The position numbers and the translations under genes were made by a program. This document shows, one piece after another, positions 8,646-17,306 of a stretch of DNA of 64,000 nucleotides (within the stretch, counting starts at the first letter, position 1; every line of letters begins with the position of its first letter). The notes under the pieces are model-generated. The model did not search any database. It had not been told where the DNA came from and saw only the letters and a program-made list of their open reading frames with translations. Source of the DNA: Catenibacillus scindens. Its GTDB lineage: Bacteria > Bacillota > Clostridia > Lachnospirales > Lachnospiraceae. The stretch spans positions 16,933 to 80,932 of the forward strand of contig NZ_JACHFW010000016.1 in assembly GCF_014202115.1 (NCBI RefSeq). Reading direction: 5' to 3'.

Positions 8646-8674
8646 TTGACCCTGTCTGAACTTTAGTATATAAT
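8646..8674 (+). promoter_or_regulatory. promoter of the DUF1836 gene
   Basis: TTGACC (8646-8651) and TATAAT (8669-8674) are spaced by exactly 17 bases, about 45 bases before the DUF1836 start. It is divergent from the lysO promoter. Confidence 0.85.
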
Positions 8675-8724
8675 AAATAGAAAGGTGTTAAAAAGTATTT
8701 TAATGCCCATGAAAGGTGATCAAG

Positions 8725-9387
8725 ATGAATGAAAATAATACTCAGCCCAGGAGTGCGGACTTAGAGGACGATAAAAAGCTGTCAAAAACTATTGATCAGC
8801 TTCTCTCTCAATTTAAAGAAAACAAGAAAAATATGGAATATATCCGTCCCCAGATGCTCCCTGGCATTGATCTTTATATGGATCAGGTGACAACCTTTAT
8901 GGAACAGCATCTCGGAGGTACCAAGAGATATCCCCAGGATAAGATCTTAACGAAAACCATGATCAACAATTATGCGAAAAATGATCTTCTCCCTCCTCCG
9001 GTAAAGAAAAAATATTCCAAAGACCATCTTCTTTTTCTGACAATGATTTACTACTTAAAAAACTTGCTGTCCATGAGCGATATAAAAACACTCATGACAC
9101 CTGTCCGTGAGATTTCAGAAGACAACAGCAGCGCTTGCAGTCTGGAAGATGTATACTCTAAAGTTTTTGAAAAGGCGGAAGGGATGCAGAGGGATCTCCT
9201 GGATGAGATTGACAGGGACTACCGGCAAAGCCGGGGTACCTTTGAAGACAAAGAAGACCTGGATGATTTTACTTTCGTATGTATGTTGTGCTATGATATT
9301 TTTATCAAAAAACAGCTTGTAGAACAGATCATCGACGTTATGTCCTTCCGGGAAGGGGTTCCCGTGGACGATAAAAAGCATAAATAG
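8725..9387 (+). CDS. DUF1836 domain protein
   Basis: A 220-residue soluble protein. The region around residues 60-160 (PGIDLYMDQVTTFMEQHL, KTMINNYAKNDLLPPPVKK, YSKDHLLFLTMIYYLKN) is characteristic of DUF1836, thought to contain a MerR/HTH-like fold. ATG at 8725 follows AAAGGTG, and a GTG at 8716 overlaps that site. A DNA-binding role is plausible but not shown by the sequence. It is a stand-alone transcript ending at a strong terminator. Confidence 0.85.
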   Translation: MNENNTQPRSADLEDDKKLSKTIDQLLSQFKENKKNMEYIRPQMLPGIDLYMDQVTTFMEQHLGGTKRYPQDKILTKTMINNYAKNDLLPPPVKKKYSKDHLLFLTMIYYLKNLLSMSDIKTLMTPVREISEDNSSACSLEDVYSKVFEKAEGMQRDLLDEIDRDYRQSRGTFEDKEDLDDFTFVCMLCYDIFIKKQLVEQIIDVMSFREGVPVDDKKHK

Positions 9388-9405
9388 GCGCCCTATAACA
9401 GGCAG

Positions 9406-9454
9406 AAATCCCGGAAAACAAGGGTCAAAGACCATGCTTTCCGGGATTTTTTTA
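9406..9454. terminator. terminator between DUF1836 gene and yerC
   Basis: AAATCCCGGAAA pairs with TTTCCGGGATTT across a 20-base loop, followed by TTTTTTTAATTTT on the plus strand. It lies between convergent genes and probably serves mainly the DUF1836 transcript. Confidence 0.85.
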
Positions 9455-9742
9455 ATTTTCTTTCATCCGGTTAATCACCATATCATAACCGTCGTTGCCA
9501 TAGTTTAAAGAACGATTCACCCGGCTGATCGTCGCCGTGGATGCCCCTGTCTTTTCCGCAATCTCAAGATATGTTCTCTGCTCTCTCAGCATGCGGGCAA
9601 CCTCAAAGCGCTGAGACAGGGAAAGTAGTTCATTAATTGTGCAGATATCCTCGAAGAAATCAAAGCACTCATCCATGTTTTCCAGGCACAGGATGGCTTC
9701 AAAAAGCTTTTCCACTGCCGGTGTTTTAATCTTTTTATTCAT
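9452..9742 (-). CDS. yerC: YerC/YecD family TrpR-like DNA-binding protein
   Basis: A 96-residue protein of the TrpR superfamily. The helix-turn-helix is visible as LSQRFEVARML (about residues 40-50) and AEKTGASTATISRVNRSL (about 61-78). The family is widespread in Firmicutes; target genes are not known from sequence. It starts at ATG 9742. A short repeat copy lies 20 bases upstream, between the gene and any promoter. Confidence 0.9.
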   Translation of the reverse strand: MNKKIKTPAVEKLFEAILCLENMDECFDFFEDICTINELLSLSQRFEVARMLREQRTYLEIAEKTGASTATISRVNRSLNYGNDGYDMVINRMKEN

Positions 9743-9762
9743 TCCAACTTACCCCTTCAATA

Positions 9763-9804
9763 GTAACAGTTCAACCTGCCCATATCTGATGGCTGAACTG
9801 TTAT
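9763..9804. repeat. short internal-deletion copy of the GTAACAGTTCAGCC repeat
   Basis: GTAACAGTTCAACC faces GGCTGAACTGTTA with about 15 bases between, including the CATATCTGATGG stretch of the full element's left end. Flanking TTCAATA and TTTAATA match at 6 of 7 positions. It lies upstream of yerC. Confidence 0.65.
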
Positions 9805-10059
9805 TTAATATTCATCATTTTACCGACATTGATATTTTAACATTTTAAACAGATAAAGTCCAGAGCTTTTGTCATCGGATGTGGAAAGATTCCTTTCCCG
9901 TCCGATGACCGCGATTCCCCGCGCATCTCGCGGCTTTGCCCCGCGATAGTTTCCGATTTTACTTTACTTGGCACGCAGCGCCCATCCGGGCAAATCACAC
10001 AAAAAGGAAGGGCCCCGCATAACACGGAGCCCCATTTTGTTACCCAAAAAAGGATCGGA
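9805..10059. other. intergenic region with long hairpin and ABC-operon terminator
   Basis: No gene is supported here; a 62-codon open frame on the minus strand has no homology I recognise. The region contains a 39-base inverted repeat at 9871-9909 (GTCATCGGA facing TCCGATGAC with further inner pairing), a CCGCG-rich stretch, and the terminator at 10001-10034. Confidence 0.6.
10001..10034 (-). terminator. terminator of the carbohydrate ABC permease genes
   Basis: On the minus strand, GGGGCTCCG pairs imperfectly with CGGGGCCC across a short loop, followed by TTCCTTTTTGTG. Confidence 0.7.
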
Positions 10060-10956
10060 TCATTCTTTTACACCACCGATGGCAATACCTTTTACAAAGT
10101 ATTTCTGGAAGAATGGGTAGAGGACCATAATAGGTACAACACCCACAACTGCCATTGCCATACGGATACCGGTACTTGGCATTTCCTGAGTAACTGTTAC
10201 AGAAGAACTCATGGAAGCCAGTGCCTTAATGTTAGACAGAATATTGTTCAGCAACTGCTGTAAGCTGTATAAATGGTTATCTGTAATGTAGTACAAACCA
10301 TTCATCCAGTCGTTCCAGTAGCCGATACCGATCATCAGACCGATGGTTGCCATAATTGGCAGAGACAGGGGAAGAACAATCTTACGGTAGATCAGAAGTT
10401 CTCCAGCGCCGTCAATCTTTGCGGCCTCAATGAGAGCCGGATGGATATTACTCTTGAAGTTAGAACGGAGAATCATAATATAGAAACCGTTCATTAACAG
10501 TGTCGGGAAAAGTAAAGCAAAAATTGTGTTCTTTACATGGAAGATCTGGGTCCACATGATGTAGGAAGGTACCAGACCACCGTTAAACAGCATGGTAAAG
10601 AATACATAGAATGTCATTACTTTTCTTCTTGGATAATCGCTTCTGGAAAGTGGGTACGCAAGCATAGGAGCCACAATCAGAGCGATGATTGTACCAACGA
10701 TTGTTACAAGGAAAGTAATACCATAAGCGCGGAAAATGTTTTCCGCATTGGATACAAACAGATATTCATATGCATAGCCGCTGAATACTCTCGGGAAGAA
10801 GGAATAACCATCTACAAGAAGTACGCTCTCGTCAGTTACAGAGGACATAACCAGCAGAAGGAACGGTAATACCGCTGCTAACATAAGAATAAACAATACA
10901 ACGTTACAGATAATCTGGAAAATAATCTCGCCTTTTCCTTTAACACTTGATTCCAT
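10060..10956 (-). CDS. carbohydrate ABC transporter permease, LplC type
   Basis: A 298-residue inner membrane permease of the CUT1 family with six predicted helices. The EAA loop that contacts the ATPase is seen as EAAKIDGAGELLIYRKIVLP near residue 190. The C-terminus ends FVKGIAIGGVKE, typical of LplC/YtcP proteins. It works with the larger permease at 10977 and the lipoprotein at 12850. No ATPase gene is adjacent, so a shared MsmX-type ATPase is likely. The substrate is probably a plant or host oligosaccharide, inferred from the GH39-linked regulators. Confidence 0.92.
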   Translation of the reverse strand: MESSVKGKGEIIFQIICNVVLFILMLAAVLPFLLLVMSSVTDESVLLVDGYSFFPRVFSGYAYEYLFVSNAENIFRAYGITFLVTIVGTIIALIVAPMLAYPLSRSDYPRRKVMTFYVFFTMLFNGGLVPSYIMWTQIFHVKNTIFALLFPTLLMNGFYIMILRSNFKSNIHPALIEAAKIDGAGELLIYRKIVLPLSLPIMATIGLMIGIGYWNDWMNGLYYITDNHLYSLQQLLNNILSNIKALASMSSSVTVTQEMPSTGIRMAMAVVGVVPIMVLYPFFQKYFVKGIAIGGVKE

Positions 10957-10976
10957 ATTCTATATGCCCTCCTTTC

Positions 10977-12332
10977 CTAGAACATTGCGTTTTCGTTGTC
11001 GATCTTACGCACGATGCCGTTGGCAACTAATACGACTACAAAACCGACAACAGACTGGTACGCGCTGGCTGCGGATGCCATTGCGATGTTGTTTAACTGT
11101 AACAGGCTTCGGTATACATATGTATCAATGGTCTGCGTTACCGAGTATAGGGCACCGGAATCCATAGGCACCTGATAGAACAGACCGAAATCGGAGTAGA
11201 AAATACGTCCGATACTCATTGTTACCAATGTAATGATTGATGGTTTCAGTAATGGCACGGTAATACGTGTGATCTGCTGCCAGCGGTTCGCGCCGTCCAC
11301 ATAGGCGGCCTCGTAAAGGCTCTTGTCAATGCTGACAATGGCAGACAGATAAATAATGGAGTTATAACCAAGACCCTTCCACAGGTTTACAAAGGTTAAT
11401 ATGAACGGCCAGTATATCTTCGTATTATAGAAGTTTATCTCATTGCCTTCTCCAAGGATACCTTTGTTAATAAGACCAGCCTCGTTGCTCAGGAACGCGA
11501 ATACGATGTAAGCAACGATGATGATGGAAATCAACTGCGGCAACAGGATTGTTGTCTGGTACAGCTTCTGGAGCTTTTTGGAAAATACTTCGCTTAAAAA
11601 GATACCAACAATAATACCAAGCAGGTTACCAAGGATGATGAACGCCACATTGTAAAGAATGGTGTTACGTGTCATAACCCAGGCATCTGATGATGAGAAC
11701 AGGTATGTGAAGTTGCTAAATCCTACCCATTCACTGTTCATAATACCCACGCTGTAATCTACTCTCTTGAAAGCGATGAAGATACCAACCAGCGGGAAGT
11801 AGTTGTTGATCAGGAAGTAAATACATCCCGGCATAATCATGAAGTCCAGAGGACTGAGAACTTTATTCTTATAAAGAATATGGAAGCCTCTGGCGATGGT
11901 GATCACTGCGATCAGTGCCAACAGCCATGCTGCGTAGGATGTTCCAGCGTTTCTGGCATCTGCCATAATGTACTGAACCTGCATGGTAAACAGTACGGAG
12001 AAAAGCAGCTCCAGGATACCACCTAAGATAATAAGGAAACCAGCCAGACGGATCTTTTTGATCTTCGGGAAGACAAGTGCGAACACAATGGAGAGTACCG
12101 CAGCAGCGATAAACGCTATCAGCAGCCACTGGGACGCAATGACAACCTCGCCGTCCTGGACGGAGGTTCCTGTGATGAACTGCAGACCGCTCACTGTCCA
12201 CTGTACACGGTGGTAAGTATAGTGGGCGAACGGAAGCAGGAAGCACAGAACAGAAAGAATGGAAAGTATGATAACATCCCATAGGATCTTGCCCTGTACC
12301 GGAAGCAAAGTTTTTTTCGTTTTCGTTTCCAA
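10977..12332 (-). CDS. carbohydrate ABC transporter permease, LplB type, with extra N-terminal helices
   Basis: A roughly 450-residue permease. The C-terminal 290 residues are a normal CUT1 permease with the EAA loop EAAYVDGANRWQQITRIT near residue 355. About 150 extra N-terminal residues hold four more hydrophobic segments, which is unusual compared with the 300-residue norm. The TTG at 12332 is preferred as start because AAAGGGG is correctly spaced; a TTG at 12359 would add nine residues. It lies 21 bases before the LplC gene. Confidence 0.9.
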   Translation of the reverse strand: METKTKKTLLPVQGKILWDVIILSILSVLCFLLPFAHYTYHRVQWTVSGLQFITGTSVQDGEVVIASQWLLIAFIAAAVLSIVFALVFPKIKKIRLAGFLIILGGILELLFSVLFTMQVQYIMADARNAGTSYAAWLLALIAVITIARGFHILYKNKVLSPLDFMIMPGCIYFLINNYFPLVGIFIAFKRVDYSVGIMNSEWVGFSNFTYLFSSSDAWVMTRNTILYNVAFIILGNLLGIIVGIFLSEVFSKKLQKLYQTTILLPQLISIIIVAYIVFAFLSNEAGLINKGILGEGNEINFYNTKIYWPFILTFVNLWKGLGYNSIIYLSAIVSIDKSLYEAAYVDGANRWQQITRITVPLLKPSIITLVTMSIGRIFYSDFGLFYQVPMDSGALYSVTQTIDTYVYRSLLQLNNIAMASAASAYQSVVGFVVVLVANGIVRKIDNENAMF

Positions 12333-12788
12333 AACCTTATCCCCTTTCTTAGATAACAATGATTTTGTTATAGTTTATCTATTTTTTAGATTTATTACAT
12401 CTTTTCTCGTAACTTATTTATGCAATTTGTCCTCCTTATTTTTTGCATTTTCCCACTCTGCCTCGAAAAAGCGGCAAAATATCATTAATATTTTTATAAA
12501 TATTTTAATATTGCTCTTTTTTATTTCTTTATGAGAAACAAAAAACATTTTTTCACAGGGGATTTCGGAGGAAAACTTTAATAATTTTCGCCAATTTTTC
12601 CCACCTTTTATTGACTTTTAGTTCAAACCAGCCTAAAGAGGTTCATAATTGATATATATACTTTTCCCTTTTTTTCAAAAATGTATAAAAACGGCAACTT
12701 ATTTATGAATATTTCTTTTTCCTTTGTAAAATTTGCGCAAGCATTCCATATTACGGCTCCTGATTGGCAAAATGCCCATAAAATCGCA
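12333..12788. other. AT-rich gap between solute-binding gene and permease genes
   Basis: This stretch holds no supported gene. It is very AT-rich with runs of T and A. A candidate minus-strand promoter is TTGAAA (12673-12678) with TATATC (12651-12656), 16 bases apart. Since a terminator follows the upstream lipoprotein gene, the permeases may be transcribed less than, or separately from, the binding protein. Confidence 0.5.
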
Positions 12789-12819
12789 AAAAGGGTATGG
12801 CAAAATGCCATACCCTTTT
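12784..12819 (-). terminator. terminator after the solute-binding lipoprotein gene
   Basis: On the minus strand, AAAAGGGTATGGCA pairs perfectly with TGCCATACCCTTTT across a 3-base loop, followed by TGCGATTTTATG. It would allow high lipoprotein and lower permease expression. Confidence 0.85.
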
Positions 12820-12849
12820 ATATAAGACCCTATCTGATCCTGTTTTTGA

Positions 12850-14601
12850 TTATTCAGCAGCAGATTCTGTCTCAGCTACAGCCTCTGTATCTGCCACAGC
12901 TTCTGTGTCAGCAGCAGCGTCAGTATCTGCCACAGCTTCTGTATCAGCGGCAGCCTCTGTATCTGTGGAACCGGCAGATGCTGTGCCGCCATTGCCCTCA
13001 GCAAGCCACTCGTCTAACTGAGTCTGATACAGATCAATAACATCCTGGATGCCTGCGGAGTCAAGAGCAGCAAGGAACTGATCATAAACTTCCGGATCGG
13101 AGATACCGCTGTCGATACCTGCCTGATACTGTCCGAGAACATTGGAGATTGCGGAAAGCTGAGTGGAAACTTCAGTTGTGTCAGCAGCGAAACCGAAGTA
13201 TGCGCTGTAACCGATATTATCCATCTGCTCTTTCGCTTCTTCACGGATGCTCGGATCCTGTCCTTCCCATGGACGAACAAGGAACTGGTTGCCGTAAAGG
13301 AAGTCTACTGTATGGTAAGCAGCGTTATTGGAATCTTCGCCTTCTACAAAGTGTGCAAGTCCATCATCGCCAACAGTATAGTTTACATCCTCAATACCCC
13401 ATGCAAGGAGGTTGCAGATACGCTCATCTGTGTACATCATGTTCATAAATTCGATCGCTGCTTCCGGCTCTGTTGCAGAAGAAGGAACAGTCCATACGAA
13501 TTTTGTACAGTTAGATGTAGACATCATAGGTTCTTTTACTAAAACACAAGTCATCGGCATACCACAGGAGTCTGACTTGGAAGTTTCTACACCGATCTCA
13601 CTCATGGAGAAGTAGGAGAAAGCAACGTTGGATTTTACAAGCTGCTCTGCCTGCTCCTGGTTTGTTGTGGAGTCTTTGTATACATAACCTTTTTCATACC
13701 AGTCATGCATCTTCTCGTACATTGCCCGATACTGGTCGGAGGCGAAGTTGTTCTGCACTGTAGGATCGCTTCCGTCAGGGTTGATGGCGATAATCTTATT
13801 CAGGTCGCCTAACTGGTCATACGTCTGGGCATCAGCAAATGTATCTGTAGCCAGATAGTATCCGCCGAGAGCCATTGTGTTTCCGGCTGCGTCGGAAGGA
13901 ACGATGCAGGACAGCTGTTTCCACTTGTCGCTGCTATGTACAGCCTCAAGGATAGCTTCATAGTCGTCCATGCTCTTCATGTTCTGAGCCTGCTCAAGAA
14001 GTCCCAGATCCTCAAGGACATCCGTACGCATAACAATATAAACGCTTGTTACAAGAGAACGGTAAGTGGTTACACCGTATACTTTGCCGCCTAAGGTTGT
14101 ACCTTTGATCAGATCACCTACAGTGTCAAGAACACCCTGGCCATATTCCGGAAGAAGATCCGTAATATCCATCAGCTGTCCCTGGGCAGCCATGTTCTGG
14201 AAAGAAGCGGAGCCGGATGGCATGGTTACCATCAGGTCTACTTTTTCACTGGATGAAGTCTTTAAGTTCACCTGCTGTTCGTAGTTACCAGTCTCGATCA
14301 TCTCGATGTTCACATGAACATTGATCTCATTTTCAGTAATCTCGTTAATAGCATCCTCCACAGCCTGAAGGCCTGTAGGGATCGGTCCCATGGACAGATA
14401 TAACATGTTCACCTCACGAATATCTTCCAGTTCGCCGTCATCGGCTGCTGCTGCGTCGCCGCCGTTTGCCGCATCTTCGCCGGAGCCTGTAGTATCCGCT
14501 GCTCCGCTGTTGCCGCCGCCGCTCTCGCTGTTACCGCAGGCAGCTGCTGTGGAAAGCACAAGGCAAAGTGCTGCAAAAAAAGCAATAAGTCTTTTTTTCA
14601 T
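12850..14601 (-). CDS. extracellular solute-binding lipoprotein (LplA-like)
   Basis: A 583-residue binding protein for the adjacent CUT1 permeases. The N-terminus is a lipoprotein signal, MKKRLIAFFAALCLVLS, followed by the lipobox TAAAC. The mature start is Gly/Ser/Asp-rich (residues 23-55), then the family-1 binding-protein core (IPTGLQAVEDAINEI, MVTMPSGSASFQNMAAQGQ). The last 40 residues are an unusual low-complexity Thr-Glu-Ala-Asp repeat tail. It starts at ATG 14601 behind AGGAGG. Expression is probably controlled by the divergent AraC-GH39 genes. Confidence 0.92.
   Translation of the reverse strand: MKKRLIAFFAALCLVLSTAAACGNSESGGGNSGAADTTGSGEDAANGGDAAAADDGELEDIREVNMLYLSMGPIPTGLQAVEDAINEITENEINVHVNIEMIETGNYEQQVNLKTSSSEKVDLMVTMPSGSASFQNMAAQGQLMDITDLLPEYGQGVLDTVGDLIKGTTLGGKVYGVTTYRSLVTSVYIVMRTDVLEDLGLLEQAQNMKSMDDYEAILEAVHSSDKWKQLSCIVPSDAAGNTMALGGYYLATDTFADAQTYDQLGDLNKIIAINPDGSDPTVQNNFASDQYRAMYEKMHDWYEKGYVYKDSTTNQEQAEQLVKSNVAFSYFSMSEIGVETSKSDSCGMPMTCVLVKEPMMSTSNCTKFVWTVPSSATEPEAAIEFMNMMYTDERICNLLAWGIEDVNYTVGDDGLAHFVEGEDSNNAAYHTVDFLYGNQFLVRPWEGQDPSIREEAKEQMDNIGYSAYFGFAADTTEVSTQLSAISNVLGQYQAGIDSGISDPEVYDQFLAALDSAGIQDVIDLYQTQLDEWLAEGNGGTASAGSTDTEAAADTEAVADTDAAADTEAVADTEAVAETESAAE
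12853..12968. repeat. tandem-like repeat encoding the acidic tail of the lipoprotein
   Basis: About 110 bases made of irregular TCTGTATCTGCCACAGC-like units of 15-18 bases, in frame with the lipoprotein gene. They encode alternating Thr/Ala-Asp/Glu-Ala motifs (TEAVADTDAAADTEAV). Unit number could vary by slippage. Confidence 0.75.
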
Positions 14602-14651
14602 TGTAAACGTCCTCCTTTTCTAAATTGTTTACGAATTTATTTTATACAGCT

Positions 14652-14663
14652 TATCCACTAAAA
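14652..14663. promoter_or_regulatory. candidate regulator site, copy 1 (TATCCACTAAAA)
   Basis: An exact 12-base direct repeat of the sequence at 14802-14813. This copy lies about 50 bases upstream of the lipoprotein start, overlapping its likely promoter (TATAAA on the minus strand). Spacing and divergent layout fit a binding site for an AraC-type regulator. Confidence 0.55.
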
Positions 14664-14801
14664 ACATCTAAAAATACCTACATTTTGTTCAGGTTGTCCA
14701 TGTGTTTTTTTAATTCCGCCTTTTTTCGACGTTCTTCTCCCGGGTTTTTGTTAAGATTTAGTAAAAAATATTAAGATTTTTATCATTGCTTTTTGCACAG
14801 G

Positions 14802-14813
14802 TATCCACTAAAA
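14802..14813. promoter_or_regulatory. candidate regulator site, copy 2 (TATCCACTAAAA)
   Basis: The second exact copy lies 35 bases before the start of the first AraC-GH39 gene. One copy near each divergent start suggests joint control and autoregulation. This is inference. Confidence 0.55.
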
Positions 14814-14847
14814 TAATAAGTAAATATTTGATGGAGGTATTTTCTTT

Positions 14848-17292
14848 ATGAAAAATATACATACAACGGCTCCCATAGAGAAAATTTATACCGGAATTAT
14901 CACATCACAGGCAAAATTGTACAATAACACATACAGTTTTCTGTCTTTACTTGACGGAGAAATGACGCTGACAAGGGACGGACAGGCTCTCAGAGGCAGC
15001 GGGGGAACCGTATTTTTTCTGCCTCCGGGCAGTGAGGCCGAACTGACAACGGAAGATTCCGCCATTTTTTTCATTGTATCCTTTGATTACCTCTTTACCG
15101 AAAACCTTCTTGGATATCACGCCTATGAAAAAATCGCCCTGGATGGCATTCCCCGGCGCCCGGGGGGAGATTCCTCCCTGATTCAGTACCTGGCCGCGGT
15201 AGCCTCCATCTACTTAGACGAATCCAACAAAAGCCCTCTGGCCCTGGGCGCGTGCGCCCTGTCCTTTTTTCACTACCTGGGTCTTTACTATATAGAAGAA
15301 GCCCAATCTCAGCGTTCCCGGCAACTGTCCCCGCGGCAGTATGCCCACCTGACGAAGATGAAAGAATATATCCACACCCACTATACTCAACCGATCACAC
15401 TCTCGGATCTGGCCACCCAATTTGATATGACGCCCCAGTACACCGCTACTTTCTTTAAAAACACCGCTGGCGAGACTGTTTTGGAGTATCTGGCCAAAAT
15501 CCGCCTTAACAAGGCGGCGGACTATATTCTTTATTCTGATGAGACACCCTTTTACATTGCCGCAGCCACCGGTTTTCCCAATTTAAACGCCTTCATCAAA
15601 GCCTTTTCCGGACGCTTTCAAATGACACCGGACCAGTGGCGCCAGATCCACCCAAAGCCGGAATTTAAAGTGACCCTTGGCAATATATTGTGGTTTCAGC
15701 CGGACAATCTGGCTAAAGACTATATTGATAATTATGTTCCCCTGCGCCCTGTAAGCCCTATCGTTTCCAATGAGCGGGGAGAAGCTAAAACCTACAAAAT
15801 TACTGTTACTCAGGGAGAGTTTTTCTCTCCGCCATGGACGTACCTTATAAACCTTGGCTATGTCCAGAGTTTTTCCCACGGAGATTACCGCAGACAACTG
15901 TCTTCCATTCAAAACACCATCCACTTTACCTATGGACGTATCCTGCGCCCATTTGATATTGTGACCCCCATCACTGTAGATGGACAGCAGCTTTACGATT
16001 TCAGCAAAATTTTCCGGGTACTGGACTTTCTCAAAGAAATACAGCTCCTGCCTTTTATCGAACTTGGAAACAAGCGGGGCAAAATCAATATCAATTCCTG
16101 GGAGCGTATTGATTTTAAAGTCCGTGAAGACTCTGCTGACTACTATGAGGATTTATTTAAAATTTTGCCGGCTTTTCTCTGTCAATGTATTAACCGGTAT
16201 GGCATGGAGGCTGTGGGACAGTGGTGTTTTGAACTTTGGACGGAACACAGCGATATGGACAGTGACCTTGTATCCCCTTCCGTCTATGCCCAATATTTTT
16301 CCAGGGTGTACACCATTATTAAGCAGATTATCCCCCAATGCAGGGTAGGCGGCCCGGGATATAACACATACGCGCCCCTGTCCCACTTTGAGCAGATTAT
16401 GTCAGAGGTTTCAGCCTCAGGCGCTCTCCCGGACTTTATTTCCGCATACATATACCCGTATGTTTTAAAAGACAGTGAGGAGATCACTACCGTCGGCGCT
16501 GAAACTCCTATCCTCTCCCCCGATCCGGAAATTTATAAGCGGCGGCTTTTAAAAGTTCACGATTTCTGCCAGACTTACTATCCGCAGATTCCCGACCTGA
16601 TTATTACAGAGTATGGCTGTGAGGTATCTTCCCGGAATTTTATTAACGACTCCATTTATCAAGCCACATTTATCGCCAAATTTAATCTGGACGGTTTCTC
16701 TCTGGCCCACGGATTTGGTTATTGGCTCCTCTCTGATATTTCACTGGAATATCGGGACTCTAACCAGATACTTTTCGGAGGAAACGGACTTGTAAATCGC
16801 AATGGAATTTATAAACCTGGTTTCCATACTTTTCGTTTTCTCACAGGACTTGGCAACAGAATGATCGCTTCAGGACCGGAGTATATTATGACAAGGCTTG
16901 GCAACGGCCAGCTTTCCCTGCTTGTATACAATTACGCTCACCTCCGCGAGGATTTTTGTCAAAACAACACAAGCTACGCTTCCCTGAAAAATCCTACGGC
17001 GGTCTTTTTCCCAATGGAGCCCAGGGATATTATTTTTACCCTTGAAAAACTCCCTCCGGGGAACTGGCGTATCCGCCATTATACGATCAACAATGATCAC
17101 GGGAATCTCCTTAATGAATGGATACGGCTGGGCGCCCCGGAAAACCTGTCCCGGAGTGACATTGATTATCTCCAGGCCGTATCCTGGCCACATCAGGAAA
17201 TGTACTACAAGGAAACAGAAGGCACTCTGGAAATTTCATGCCACCTCGCCCCCCAGGAAGTCGGCCTCTACATTATTGAGCATATTATTTAA
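14848..17292 (+). CDS. AraC-family regulator fused to a GH39-type glycosidase domain
   Basis: An 814-residue protein. Residues 1-150 form a cupin-like sensor. Residues 165-265 are an AraC DNA-binding domain with two helix-turn-helix units (LSDLATQFDMTPQYTATFF and PFYIAAATGFPNLNAFIKAF). Residues 290-814 resemble GH39 beta-xylosidases. The acid/base glutamate is kept in FELWTEHSD (E466, though the usual Asn-Glu-Pro is Thr-Glu-His), and the nucleophile in IITEYG (E588). There is no signal peptide, so any catalysis would be inside the cell and sugar sensing is more likely. It is divergent from the transporter and 14 bases before its paralogue. Confidence 0.9.
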   Translation: MKNIHTTAPIEKIYTGIITSQAKLYNNTYSFLSLLDGEMTLTRDGQALRGSGGTVFFLPPGSEAELTTEDSAIFFIVSFDYLFTENLLGYHAYEKIALDGIPRRPGGDSSLIQYLAAVASIYLDESNKSPLALGACALSFFHYLGLYYIEEAQSQRSRQLSPRQYAHLTKMKEYIHTHYTQPITLSDLATQFDMTPQYTATFFKNTAGETVLEYLAKIRLNKAADYILYSDETPFYIAAATGFPNLNAFIKAFSGRFQMTPDQWRQIHPKPEFKVTLGNILWFQPDNLAKDYIDNYVPLRPVSPIVSNERGEAKTYKITVTQGEFFSPPWTYLINLGYVQSFSHGDYRRQLSSIQNTIHFTYGRILRPFDIVTPITVDGQQLYDFSKIFRVLDFLKEIQLLPFIELGNKRGKININSWERIDFKVREDSADYYEDLFKILPAFLCQCINRYGMEAVGQWCFELWTEHSDMDSDLVSPSVYAQYFSRVYTIIKQIIPQCRVGGPGYNTYAPLSHFEQIMSEVSASGALPDFISAYIYPYVLKDSEEITTVGAETPILSPDPEIYKRRLLKVHDFCQTYYPQIPDLIITEYGCEVSSRNFINDSIYQATFIAKFNLDGFSLAHGFGYWLLSDISLEYRDSNQILFGGNGLVNRNGIYKPGFHTFRFLTGLGNRMIASGPEYIMTRLGNGQLSLLVYNYAHLREDFCQNNTSYASLKNPTAVFFPMEPRDIIFTLEKLPPGNWRIRHYTINNDHGNLLNEWIRLGAPENLSRSDIDYLQAVSWPHQEMYYKETEGTLEISCHLAPQEVGLYIIEHII

Positions 17293-17306
17293 GGAGTCTT
17301 TATTAT

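Noticed and set aside
9837..10025. 62-codon open frame on the minus strand upstream of the ABC permease terminator
   Set aside because: It overlaps a long hairpin and a terminator, has irregular composition and no recognisable motif, so I treat it as non-coding.
12681..13040. Gln/Leu/Pro-rich plus-strand frames
   Set aside because: They are translations of the complementary strand of the lipoprotein tail repeat and its terminator.
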